A stretch of DNA of 64,000 bases, taken from positions 124,001 through 188,000 of the forward strand of contig CAIVPR010000126.1 in NCBI GenBank assembly GCA_903907865.1. The letters are read 5' to 3'. The position numbers and the translations under genes were made by a program. The first letter of the stretch is position 1; each line of letters begins with the position of its first letter. Under the pieces are notes generated by a model. That model was given only the letters and a program-made list of their open reading frames with translations, was not told the DNA's origin and ran no database searches. This DNA comes from an uncultured Acidobacteriia bacterium (GTDB taxonomy: Bacteria; Acidobacteriota; Terriglobia; Bryobacterales; Bryobacteraceae). Below are positions 8,266 to 17,645 of this stretch, piece after piece.

Positions 8266-10635
8266 TCAGAATTGGATGGTGCGCCAGTCGTCGAACACCC
8301 TTCGGACGGCATCCACGGACGCTGGCGAGCCTGTGAACAGGTCCGTCGGGAATGGACTGCGACGCTCGATCTCGCCGTAAATCCAGCCAGCGCGGCCCGA
8401 ATTGAGGGCCAGTCCAGCCAAATATTGGAGTCTGAGGCTGCGGTCGCGGTTGATTTGGGCGTTCTTGAGCCAGCCGCGTAAGTCGGAGGTGCGGGAGGCG
8501 TAGGTGCCGAGCAGGTCCGACGCTCCGCGCCAGCCGGTGGAGCGCAGGGATTCGGCCAAACGCGGCGAGGCCTGGATGCGGGACTCCACTGCATCCACAT
8601 CAATATGGATGGGGCCGGTGGAGCCCATCAGGACAACGTCGTAGCCCTGGTCGAAGAGGTCGTAGTTGCCCCAAACGATGGAATCGGGGAAGACCTCCAT
8701 AAAGGTTGCGATCTCGCTCTGGACGGTTGCGAGGTCGCTTTCGTAGAGGGGTACCCACTGGGTGGCGATGCCGCCGGGGTTCAAGTGGGCCCGCACCATC
8801 TCGAAATACTCCTTTGTATAGAGGGTTGCGGCGCCCTTGACCCAGGGGTGGATGGGGTCGGAGGTGATGATGTCGTAGGTGTTGCGGGTGGTGAGGACGT
8901 GGTGGCGGGCGTCGTCGATCACGATGCTGGTGCGGGGATCGCGCATGACGCCGTGGTTCTCCGGCGCGAAGAAGCGGGCGGTGGCGGGCGGGATCAGCGG
9001 CTCGATTTCGCAGATGCGGATGCGCTCAATCTCCGGGTGGACCACGAAGGAGCCTGCCGTGACCCCTGCCCCGCACCCCACGACCAGCGCCGACTTCGGA
9101 TTCGGATGAATCAGGGCGGGCATGTGGCCAAGCAGGCGCTGTACCTTCATGTCGAAGGGGCTGTTGGAGGCCTCACGCTTCCCGGCGACATGGAAGTAGC
9201 GGCGACCGTCGACCCATTGGGTGTACGCGATGGAGGAATTGACGCCCTCGGCGGCGTAGAGATTCTTCCATGGGCCGACCTCGACGGACATCCTCCGTCC
9301 GAAAGCCAGTAGTTGCCAGGGAACCTGGGGAACCGCCCAAGCCGCGGCCAAGGTTGCGAAAACCACGGCGGCGGCCGCGCGGCTTCGCGTGCCGAAGGCA
9401 GACAAGGCGGCGACTCCCGAAATGACCACCAACAGCCGCTCGGCATTGCCGGAGCCGACCGATCCCACGACGAACACGCTGAACGCGACGGCGCCGAGGA
9501 TCGCCCCGAACGTGTTGGCTGCGTAGGTTGCGCCAACTGCCAACCCGGAATCGCCGCGTTCGTCGCGCAGTCCGCTGGCAAGGGCTAGAGGAAAGCTGGC
9601 ACCCCAGAGAAGCGCGGCGGGAAGGATCGCGACAAGGCATTGTGCAAGGTCGACCGCGAAACCTGCCCTGACGCTGGAGGTCGGGGCCAGATCCTTGCCC
9701 CAATATGGCAGCACATTGGAGACCATCCACGCGCCCCAGCACAGGGCGGGAATCAGGCCTGCTTGCGTCCATGCGAGGGCGGTACGGCTGTCGCCGGATG
9801 TCCTGACCCGTCGGCTGGCGACCGCACTGCCGATGCCGAGTCCAACCAGGAAGACGGCAAGGATGATCGAGAAGGTGTAGGTGGTGGGGCCGATGCTGAG
9901 GGCGAGAAGGCGGGTCCACACGACCTCCGCCCCCAAGGCCGTCAGACCGGAGAGGCCGATCGCGATCAGGACGGGAACCGGGATGGAACGCCGCTCATCT
10001 TCGTCAGGCGCTGTGGCTGACGGGAGTCTTCGACTGGCTAAAAACGCCAGCAGGGCGGCAGCGAAATTGAGTCCGACGGCGACGTGTCCGGCGACGTCCT
10101 TATCGAAGATGCGGAGGAGCCAAAACCCCGCACCCAGGCAGCCAAGGACTCCGCCAAGCAGATTGGCCGCGTAGAGCGCGCCGCATCGGGCCGCTCCGAC
10201 ATGCGTGGAAATCGCCGGGAGCGTGGCCCCCATGATCGCGGTTGGGGGCAGAAGGCAGATGGCGCATACCAGCGCTCTGAGTCCGAGGTTCCAGGAGCCG
10301 TCCGTCGCGGCCTGAATGTAGAAATGTTGGACCAAGGGGAGGACCAGCGGCACCGCGATCCCCATCAATCCTGCAAGAAGTTCCAGCGTTGCGTACACGA
10401 GGACCGGATTGCGGGAGGCACCAACCACGCGCGGGAGTGCCAGGCTGCCGAGGCACATTCCGGCCATGAACGTCCCGAGGAGGACGGCCATCGACGCCGC
10501 AGTGGAACCGAGCACCAGCTCCAGCATCTGCAGCCAGACGACCTCGTAGATCAGCGCTGCGCAGCCGCTGGCGGCGAAGAGGACGAACAGGACGCGCGGA
10601 GTTCGAGGTAGCGTGTTCACGGGCTTCCGAATCAT
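8266..10635 (-). CDS. Membrane-fused spermidine synthase-like protein
   Basis: N-terminal TM transporter-like half plus ALVVGCGAGVTAGSF...ITSDPIHPWVKGAATLYTKEYFEMVRAHLNPGGIATQWVPLY. Confidence 0.85.
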   Translation of the reverse strand: MIRKPVNTLPRTPRVLFVLFAASGCAALIYEVVWLQMLELVLGSTAASMAVLLGTFMAGMCLGSLALPRVVGASRNPVLVYATLELLAGLMGIAVPLVLPLVQHFYIQAATDGSWNLGLRALVCAICLLPPTAIMGATLPAISTHVGAARCGALYAANLLGGVLGCLGAGFWLLRIFDKDVAGHVAVGLNFAAALLAFLASRRLPSATAPDEDERRSIPVPVLIAIGLSGLTALGAEVVWTRLLALSIGPTTYTFSIILAVFLVGLGIGSAVASRRVRTSGDSRTALAWTQAGLIPALCWGAWMVSNVLPYWGKDLAPTSSVRAGFAVDLAQCLVAILPAALLWGASFPLALASGLRDERGDSGLAVGATYAANTFGAILGAVAFSVFVVGSVGSGNAERLLVVISGVAALSAFGTRSRAAAAVVFATLAAAWAVPQVPWQLLAFGRRMSVEVGPWKNLYAAEGVNSSIAYTQWVDGRRYFHVAGKREASNSPFDMKVQRLLGHMPALIHPNPKSALVVGCGAGVTAGSFVVHPEIERIRICEIEPLIPPATARFFAPENHGVMRDPRTSIVIDDARHHVLTTRNTYDIITSDPIHPWVKGAATLYTKEYFEMVRAHLNPGGIATQWVPLYESDLATVQSEIATFMEVFPDSIVWGNYDLFDQGYDVVLMGSTGPIHIDVDAVESRIQASPRLAESLRSTGWRGASDLLGTYASRTSDLRGWLKNAQINRDRSLRLQYLAGLALNSGRAGWIYGEIERRSPFPTDLFTGSPASVDAVRRVFDDWRTIQF

Positions 10636-10717
10636 ATAACGCCGGGGGGCGTCTTGTTGCAGTCGGCGAAATTTTCCACTTGCTTTTCTCCTTTTGTTCG
10701 CCTACGATGGTAGGGAA

Positions 10718-11341
10718 ATGCCCTTGACGCCGCGACAGCAAGAAGTAATCCGGTTCATTGCCGGCTACCAGGTGGACTACGGTCGTAGCCCCAGCTACGA
10801 CGAGATCGCGCGGGGGCTGAACCTCGCCTCGATAGCGACGGTGCACAAGCATATTTCGTCGCTGGAGAAGAAGGCATACCTTCGACGGTCGCCGAACCAG
10901 AGCCGCTCGATCGAAGTGGCACCAAAATTCCTGCAGGAAGAGCGCCGGACGAGGCCGACAAGGCCCTTGGAAGTCCCGTTGATGGGCACCATTGCCGCCG
11001 GGTCGCCTGTGGAAGCGTTCGAAGACAAGGCAACGCTAAGTTTCGGCGACTTCATCGGCAACAAGACGACTTATGCGCTGCGCGTGCGCGGATCGTCGAT
11101 GATAGACGACCATATCTGCGACGGAGACATGATCCTAGTGGAGAAAGTTGAGACCGCGAGGGACGGCGATACGGTCGTTGCACTGGTGGAGGGCACGGAC
11201 GCTACCTTGAAGCGCTACTATCGAGAGCCCGGAAACATGATTCGGCTGCAGCCGGCGAACTCCACGATGAGTCCGATCCGCGTGCCAGCCCAGGATGTGG
11301 CAATCCAGGGCCGGCTGCTCGCGGTGCTGCGGAAATACTAG
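10718..11341 (+). CDS. lexA: LexA repressor
   Basis: MPLTPRQQEVIRFIAGYQVDYGRSPSYDEIARGLNLAS...GSSMIDDHICDGDMILVE; S24 peptidase Ser/Lys. Confidence 0.95.
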   Translation: MPLTPRQQEVIRFIAGYQVDYGRSPSYDEIARGLNLASIATVHKHISSLEKKAYLRRSPNQSRSIEVAPKFLQEERRTRPTRPLEVPLMGTIAAGSPVEAFEDKATLSFGDFIGNKTTYALRVRGSSMIDDHICDGDMILVEKVETARDGDTVVALVEGTDATLKRYYREPGNMIRLQPANSTMSPIRVPAQDVAIQGRLLAVLRKY

Positions 11342-11343
11342 GG

Positions 11344-11667
11344 CTATGCCGCCACGTACCGTTTGCGGTATTCGGCTTCCGCGCGGAACCAGTCTTCGAG
11401 TTCGCTGCCGCCTTGGAATCCGCGGGATTCCCAGTAGCCGTAGGCCAACGTGGCGATGAATTCTTCGGGATTGACGATGATCGTCTCGGCTGCGGCGACC
11501 GAGGCCGCGACGGGCGCGCTGGCCGAAACCTTGCTGTGCTTGGAGCTGGTGACGCGGGGAGTTTTTGTTGCGGTACGTGCGGTGGTGGTGGCTGCCGCGA
11601 CCTTTGGCTCGGCAATCTTGCTTGCCTTGGCGGGCTTGACGGTGGTTGTTTCTTTCTTGATGGGCAT
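11344..11667 (-). CDS. DUF2934 domain protein
   Basis: FIATLAYGYWESRGFQGGSELEDWFRAEAEYRKRY. Confidence 0.75.
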   Translation of the reverse strand: MPIKKETTTVKPAKASKIAEPKVAAATTTARTATKTPRVTSSKHSKVSASAPVAASVAAAETIIVNPEEFIATLAYGYWESRGFQGGSELEDWFRAEAEYRKRYVAA

Positions 11668-11717
11668 AATGATACTCCTCCATTATAAAACAGTGACCGT
11701 TACAAACAGACGAAAAA

Positions 11718-12191
11718 ATGTTTTATCCAACGCATAACTTCGCGCAAAATATAACCGCCGAGCTGGCCGTTAACCCCGACCTGTCGTTGGCGGTAGCCGT
11801 CGTTGGGTTGCTGGGAGTCTATGTGGAGTGCTGCGGTCCGGGCCGAATCTTGCCCGGTGTCCTGGGCTCTGCAATGTTGATCTTGGGGTGCTGGGGGCTG
11901 TCGCGGCATCCTTTGGCGTGGACGGGAATTTGCTTGCTGGGGGCATCTCTGGTTGTCACCTGGGGGTGTTCGGCGATTCCATCGCTCCAGGGGCTTGGAT
12001 TCGCGGGTGCAGTCCTCATGTACCGAGGCTTCGCGCAGTTGCTGGCTTCGCCGCCGCTGAACCCTTGGGGCGCACTGGCTGCAGCGGTTGCCATTCAGCC
12101 GATCACATCATTCCTGTTTTCGACAGCCCTGCGCGCGCGCCGCAATAAACTCAACGACACCGGCGGGCTCGCTAGACTGGAGGAATCATGA
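11718..12191 (+). CDS. Small NfeD-like membrane protein
   Basis: VGLLGVYVECCGPGRILPGVLGSAMLILGCWGL, hydrophobic helices. Confidence 0.5.
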   Translation: MFYPTHNFAQNITAELAVNPDLSLAVAVVGLLGVYVECCGPGRILPGVLGSAMLILGCWGLSRHPLAWTGICLLGASLVVTWGCSAIPSLQGLGFAGAVLMYRGFAQLLASPPLNPWGALAAAVAIQPITSFLFSTALRARRNKLNDTGGLARLEES

Positions 12192-12868
12192 GCCAAGGTG
12201 ACGGCGAGAAGGAACTAATTCTCGGCAACAAGCAACTGATCAGTCTGTTCTTTGTGGTGGTAGCGCTGTGCGGCGTGGTCTTCGCGATGGGCTATATGAT
12301 CGGGCGGAATTCGACCAAGCCGGCTTCGCCGATGGCCGACGGAACGACACCGCCGGCCTCGGATTCGGGCCAGCGAAAGCAGCCTGACGTCAAACGGGAG
12401 GATGCGGCTCAAACCGATCCGGGTCCGTCTACATCGGGTGAAACCACGCTGCAGACCCAACCGGCCCAGACGGCTGGGGATGGCCAGCCGGTTCCACAGA
12501 CGCCAGTCCCGGCAACGCTGCCACCGGCCCCCGAGCCCGAGAAGCCTGTGGCGGACAAGGCCAAGCCGACGGCCGAAGCGCCGCCCAAGGAGTACAAGAC
12601 TGCCACTTCTGCCGAGGGCGGGGTACGGCTCACGAAACCAATGGAGGGCACTTCTTTCTGGCAGGTGGCGGCCTACTCCAAGCGCACGGATGCTGACGGC
12701 CTGGTGGTGACACTGCAGGGAGCGAAACTGCCGGTGATCCTGTATCGCATGCCGGACGACCTCTACCACGTCCTGGTAGGGCCGTACCGGACAGCGGTCC
12801 CGCTCTCCGACGCCAAAACCCAGCTCAAAACGCTGGGCTTCGGGCAGCCGCTGTTGAAGAAATTCTAG
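12188..12868 (+). CDS. SPOR domain-containing membrane protein
   Basis: N-terminal TM, Pro-rich linker, C-terminal FWQVAAYSKRTDADGLVVTLQGAKLPVILYRMPDDLYHVLVGPYRT. Confidence 0.85.
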   Translation: MSQGDGEKELILGNKQLISLFFVVVALCGVVFAMGYMIGRNSTKPASPMADGTTPPASDSGQRKQPDVKREDAAQTDPGPSTSGETTLQTQPAQTAGDGQPVPQTPVPATLPPAPEPEKPVADKAKPTAEAPPKEYKTATSAEGGVRLTKPMEGTSFWQVAAYSKRTDADGLVVTLQGAKLPVILYRMPDDLYHVLVGPYRTAVPLSDAKTQLKTLGFGQPLLKKF

Positions 12869-13764
12869 CTGGCGAAGATCTGGTCCATGCCGGCAGAGAT
12901 CGCCTTCATGCCTTCGAGCGAGTTCGACCCGTCCTGCTCGGCGATACCCCAGCCGGTGTAGCCGATCTCGTCCAGCGCGGCCATGACGGCGGGCCAGTCG
13001 TTGTCCCCGCTCAGGTAGGGAACGCGGAATCCGGCGTAGGGCCCTTCCTTGTCGCGCTTCTTCCGGCTGTACTCCTTGACGTGAACTTTGGCGATGCGCT
13101 TGCCCAGCACGCGTATCCACTGCTCGGGAAAACCGAAGTTCACGACATTGCCGATATCGAAGTGCCAGCCGACCCACGGGCTCTCGAACTCGTCGACGTA
13201 GCGCGCCGCTTCGAGGGGGCTGAGCAGGAACTGGTTCCAGACATTCTCGATGGCAATGCGGACACCAAGTTCCTTCGCCATCGGAATGGCCTTCCGGATT
13301 TCCACTTGGGACCGCTTGTAGGCGTCTGGGTAGGAGACCTGCTTGGTCACCGTGGCGGGAACCAGGAGCACCGACGTCGCACCGTAGGCCTTGGCGTCCT
13401 TCAAGGACTGCTCCAACCCTTCCAGCCCAGCCTTCCGCACAGCGGGATCAGGATCGGACAGCGTTTGCTTCCAGTGGGTGGAACAACAAACGCTGGCGGC
13501 CTTGAGTCCGGTGGCACCGAACGCGTCCAAGACCTCGCTCTGGGACATGTGGCTCATCGGCTCGATGCCCTCGAAGCCCGCAGCCTTCACGGCTTTGAAC
13601 TTCTCAAGCACCGAGGCGTCCTTCCTGTCGCCCAACGAAACAGTGCCATACATGATGGCTTTGTGCAGGTCTCGGGTCTTGCCGAAGGCTGTCGGGACAA
13701 GCGCGGCACCGGCTGCGGCGTAACCGGTTACGTTAAGGAATTTGCGGCGGTTCACAACGATCAT
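12865..13764 (-). CDS. Sugar phosphate isomerase/epimerase (AP endonuclease 2-like TIM barrel)
   Basis: FEGIEPMSHMS...VRIAIENVWNQFLLSPLEAARYVDEFESPWVGWHFDIGNVVNFG. Confidence 0.85.
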   Translation of the reverse strand: MIVVNRRKFLNVTGYAAAGAALVPTAFGKTRDLHKAIMYGTVSLGDRKDASVLEKFKAVKAAGFEGIEPMSHMSQSEVLDAFGATGLKAASVCCSTHWKQTLSDPDPAVRKAGLEGLEQSLKDAKAYGATSVLLVPATVTKQVSYPDAYKRSQVEIRKAIPMAKELGVRIAIENVWNQFLLSPLEAARYVDEFESPWVGWHFDIGNVVNFGFPEQWIRVLGKRIAKVHVKEYSRKKRDKEGPYAGFRVPYLSGDNDWPAVMAALDEIGYTGWGIAEQDGSNSLEGMKAISAGMDQIFAS

Positions 13765-13785
13765 GATATCCGATAGAATGACCTC

Positions 13786-15114
13786 ATGAGCACGGCATTC
13801 AACCCATCGACCTCCTCCCGCCGCGATTTCTTCCTCGGCGGCGCTGCCACGACAGCCGCATTGGTGACGGCTCCCGCCATCTTGAAAGGAGCTCCCGCCG
13901 GCGAGGCCATCAAGGTCGGCCTCGTGGGGTGCGGTGGACGCGGCACCGGTGCCGCCAACCAGGCACTTCGGGCTGACGACTACTCGGTCTTGACGGCGGT
14001 TGCCGACGTCTCCCAGGATGCCATTGACGCCTGTCTGTCGACCCTGAACAGGCAACAAGGAGCGAAGGCGTCGACCAAGGTGGCTGTTGAGAAGTCGAAG
14101 CAGTTCGTCGGGCTGGATGCGTTTGAAAGACTGATCGGCTCCGGCGTCGATGTCGTGATCCTTGCCACGCCTCCCGGCTTCCGCCCGTATCACCTGCGCG
14201 CATGCATCGAGGCGAACAAGAACGTATTCTGCGAGAAGCCTGTCGCGACCGACGCCCCGGGGATCCGCCACGTGCTCGAGACCGTCAAAATGGCGAAGGC
14301 GAAGAATCTGAACTTGGTGTCGGGCTTCTGTTGGCGCTACGCCAACCACATCGTGGACACCTTCGACCAGATGCAGAATAAGGGCGCGATCGGCGACTTG
14401 ATCGCCTACTATGCGACCTACTACACCAACCCGGTGAAGCCGATGCCGCCTGCCAACACCCGTCCGGCGGGCATGAGCGACATCGAGTGGCAGATCAAGA
14501 ACTGGTACAACTTCTCGTGGCTATGCGGCGACAGCTTGGTCGAGCAGGCCGTGCACTCGGTCGACAAGGTCGCATGGGCGATGCACGACCAGCCGCCGGT
14601 GAGCTGCGTCGGCGTCGGCGGTCGCCAGATTCCGGCCGAGGGCGGCAACATCTTCGACCACTTCGAAGTGAACTACATCTACCCGAACGGCGTGCGCGCA
14701 TTCGTGGCCAACCGCCAGAGTGAGGGCTGCTACAACGAGAATTCGGACTACATCCTCGGCACGGACGGCGTTTGCACCATTGGACGCGGGCCGAATCCGC
14801 GCATCACGACGCGCGGGGCCAATCCGAAGACCAAATGGACCTTCGAGGGCCAGAAGTACGACATGTACCAGAAGGAGCATGACGAACTCTTCGCCGCGCT
14901 GCGCAAGGGCACGCCGATCAACAACGGCGAGCGCATGACGACCTCGACGCTGCTGGCGCTGATGGGTCGCATGGCGGCCTACACCGGACAGCAGATCACG
15001 TGGGAGCAGGCGCTGAATTCGCAGGAGAGGCTCGGTCCGACGATGCCAATCGACTGGAACGCGAGTTTCAAACCATCGGGGATGCCGTTGCCTGGGGTTA
15101 CGAAGTTCCTGTGA
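13786..15114 (+). CDS. Gfo/Idh/MocA family oxidoreductase with Tat-like signal
   Basis: SRRDFFLGGAATTAAL...IKVGLVGCGGRGTGAANQAL...NKNVFCEKPVATDAPGIR. Confidence 0.92.
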   Translation: MSTAFNPSTSSRRDFFLGGAATTAALVTAPAILKGAPAGEAIKVGLVGCGGRGTGAANQALRADDYSVLTAVADVSQDAIDACLSTLNRQQGAKASTKVAVEKSKQFVGLDAFERLIGSGVDVVILATPPGFRPYHLRACIEANKNVFCEKPVATDAPGIRHVLETVKMAKAKNLNLVSGFCWRYANHIVDTFDQMQNKGAIGDLIAYYATYYTNPVKPMPPANTRPAGMSDIEWQIKNWYNFSWLCGDSLVEQAVHSVDKVAWAMHDQPPVSCVGVGGRQIPAEGGNIFDHFEVNYIYPNGVRAFVANRQSEGCYNENSDYILGTDGVCTIGRGPNPRITTRGANPKTKWTFEGQKYDMYQKEHDELFAALRKGTPINNGERMTTSTLLALMGRMAAYTGQQITWEQALNSQERLGPTMPIDWNASFKPSGMPLPGVTKFL

Positions 15115-16361
15115 GAGTCTTCCCTGCCCTTCTAGTACTGGCGACGGCTGCCCACGCAGCCGTCGATTTCACTAAAGACGTCCAGCCCATCCTCGAACAG
15201 AACTGCACCGGGTGCCATGGCGGCATCAAGCAGTTGGGCGGGATTCGTCTCGACGGGGCGAACGGCTTCGAGCGAGCCAAGCCCGAGGTGGTACTGGCGT
15301 CAGTTGAATCCGGGCGCATGCCCCCCGGAGAACGGGTGACGCCCGCGGAGCAGGCCGCGCTCCGCACCTGGGTACTGGCGGGCGCGAAATGGCCTGCGAG
15401 CGTGGTGATTGCGACGGGTGGCGCGGGGGCGGGCGGGGCCGACAATCTCGCGCTGGTCCGGCGCATCCGGGCCAAGATCGCCGACCCGGGTCCGGCCTCG
15501 GCGATGAAGCCGTATTCAACCGTGGTCCCAGGCACCAACGTCTCGTTCGACATGGTCCCGATCCCGGCCGGGCAGTTCCAAATGGGCGGATCGGGGAAGG
15601 GCGAAGGCCCGGTGCACCCGATGAAGGTCGAGCCGTTCTGGATGTCGGCCCGCGAGGTGACCTGGGACGAATATCGGCTGTTCATGTTTGCCAAGCAGTC
15701 CGGTGAGACCACGAAGGATGACCGGGTCGACGGCGTCAGCCGACCGACACGTCCCTACGTCGAGATGAGTTTCGGCATGGGGATCAACGGGTTTCCGGCG
15801 ATCAGCATGACCCAACACGCCGCCAATAAGTACGCCGAATGGCTGTCGGCCAAGACCGGCCAGTACTATCGGCTACCGACCGAGGCTGAATGGGAATACG
15901 CCTGCCGTGCCGGGTCGACGACCGTGTACCCGTGGGGCGACGACCCGTCGAAGGTAGGCGAGTACGCGTGGTTTGACGGCAACTCCGACGGCAAATATCA
16001 GAAGGTGGGGGCGAAGAAGCCCAATGCCTGGGGCCTCTACGACATGCTGGGGAACGTGATGGAGTGGACGCTGGACCAATACCGGCCCTACCCCGCAGAA
16101 CAGCCGTGGGCGAAATCGACCGAGCCATATCCCCATGCGGTGCGCGGGGGCGGATGGGCCGACGTGGCGGAAAAGTGCACATGCTCGGCGCGGGTGCAGT
16201 CAGACGCGTCTTGGAAGCAGCAGGACCCACAGCTACCCAAGAGCATCTGGTACCTGACAGATGCGCAATGGCTGGGCTTCCGGCTGGTCCGCCCGCTGAA
16301 GACGGCCAGCCCGGAAGAAATGTACGCGGCTTGGAACAACGGAGTGGAGCGCGACCGCTAG
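15111..16361 (+). CDS. Cytochrome c-like (planctomycete type) plus SUMF1 fusion protein
   Basis: GTG start overlapping previous stop; FTKDVQPILEQNCTGCHGGIKQLGG then SUMF1: MVPIPAGQFQMGGS...YRLPTEAEWEYACRAG. Confidence 0.88.
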   Translation: MRVFPALLVLATAAHAAVDFTKDVQPILEQNCTGCHGGIKQLGGIRLDGANGFERAKPEVVLASVESGRMPPGERVTPAEQAALRTWVLAGAKWPASVVIATGGAGAGGADNLALVRRIRAKIADPGPASAMKPYSTVVPGTNVSFDMVPIPAGQFQMGGSGKGEGPVHPMKVEPFWMSAREVTWDEYRLFMFAKQSGETTKDDRVDGVSRPTRPYVEMSFGMGINGFPAISMTQHAANKYAEWLSAKTGQYYRLPTEAEWEYACRAGSTTVYPWGDDPSKVGEYAWFDGNSDGKYQKVGAKKPNAWGLYDMLGNVMEWTLDQYRPYPAEQPWAKSTEPYPHAVRGGGWADVAEKCTCSARVQSDASWKQQDPQLPKSIWYLTDAQWLGFRLVRPLKTASPEEMYAAWNNGVERDR

Positions 16362-17110
16362 TTCCGGTCGTCCCGCAGCTTCGAGAGCAGCCGGATCATT
16401 TCCAGATACAGCCAGATCAGGGTGACCATGAGGCCGAACGCGCCGTACCATTCCATGTACTTGGGAGCCCCGCGATAGGCGGCGTCTTCGATGAAGGCGA
16501 AGTCGAGGATCAGGTTCATCGCTGCCACCACGACTACCACTAGGCTGAACAGGATTCCGATGGGGCCGCTGCCGAAGATTCCCGGAATGTGGACGCCGAA
16601 GATGCCGAGCAGCATGTTGGCGAAATAGACGAGCGCGATGCCACCGGTCGCGGCCACGATCCCCATCGTCAACTTCTCGCTGGCCTTGATGATGCCCATC
16701 CGATAGGCCAATAGCAGGCAGAAGCAGGTGCCGAAGGTGAGCGACACGGCCTGAATCGCGATGCCGGGAAACCGGTATTCCATGGTGGCCGAGATGCCGC
16801 CGAGCGCGAGCCCTTCGAACAACGCGTAAATCGGCGCGGTCACTGCCGACCACTCCTTCTTGAAGATCGTGACCATCGCGGAGATGAAGCCGCCGACCAG
16901 GCCGATCATCATGAAGCCGCTGACGTTCGCGGTTTCCGGATTGTCGAAGAAGCGGCCCCACGTGTAGGCCGCAGTCAGAAGGACCAGCAGCATGAGGATG
17001 CCCGCCTTGTTGGCTGTGCCGGCAATCGTCATCGTGTTGCCGTAGCCCGCAAACACAGCTGACGCTTCGAACGTCGACCCGAATACTGGATTGGAACTCT
17101 TGAGACGCAT
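16358..17110 (-). CDS. Bax inhibitor-1/YccA family protein
   Basis: MRLKSSNPVFGSTFEASA...ALFEGLALGGISATMEYRFPGIAIQAVSLTFGTC. Confidence 0.93.
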   Translation of the reverse strand: MRLKSSNPVFGSTFEASAVFAGYGNTMTIAGTANKAGILMLLVLLTAAYTWGRFFDNPETANVSGFMMIGLVGGFISAMVTIFKKEWSAVTAPIYALFEGLALGGISATMEYRFPGIAIQAVSLTFGTCFCLLLAYRMGIIKASEKLTMGIVAATGGIALVYFANMLLGIFGVHIPGIFGSGPIGILFSLVVVVVAAMNLILDFAFIEDAAYRGAPKYMEWYGAFGLMVTLIWLYLEMIRLLSKLRDDRN

Positions 17111-17176
17111 AGTTGTTAGATGTCCAATTTCATGATAGGTCACAATTGATGGCACCGGGCAAGCGATGATGGTTGT

Positions 17177-17635
17177 TTGGACGCACCCACTCTCCAGTTC
17201 GCCCTCCGTATTGCCGTGATCCTGGGTCCACCTATCGAGGTCGGAGAGACGCCGCGCGGGTTGCACCGCATCGTGCCGATAGTAGGCGGTACGGTCGAAG
17301 GGCCTCTTTTTCAGGGTGTCGTGCTTCCGGGCGGTGCGGATTGGCAGTACATCGCGTCCAATGGACTGACGGACGTGGATGCGAGGTACACGCTCGAAAC
17401 GGCCTCCGGGGTGCGGATCGGGGTCAGTAGCAAGGGCGTCCGGTTTGGCCCCGCAGATGCTTTGGCCCGATTGGCGCGCGGAGAGGCAGTCCCTGCGGAT
17501 CAATACTACTTCCGCACGGCGATCCGACTGGAAGCGCCTGCGGGCGAATTCGAGGGGTTGGGGCGGTCGATTTTCGTGGCGAAAGCTGAGCGGTTACCGT
17601 CGGAAGTGCGGATCGATGTCTATCAGGTCTTGTAA
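17177..17635 (+). CDS. DUF3237 (UPF0311) family protein
   Basis: GLHRIVPIVGGTVEGPLFQGVVLPGGADWQYIASNG...DARYTLETASGVRIGV. Confidence 0.85.
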   Translation: MDAPTLQFALRIAVILGPPIEVGETPRGLHRIVPIVGGTVEGPLFQGVVLPGGADWQYIASNGLTDVDARYTLETASGVRIGVSSKGVRFGPADALARLARGEAVPADQYYFRTAIRLEAPAGEFEGLGRSIFVAKAERLPSEVRIDVYQVL

Positions 17636-17645
17636 AGGAATTGCG

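Noticed and set aside
10636-10717. LexA operator upstream of lexA
   Set aside because: I could not find a convincing palindromic or direct-repeat SOS box by eye.
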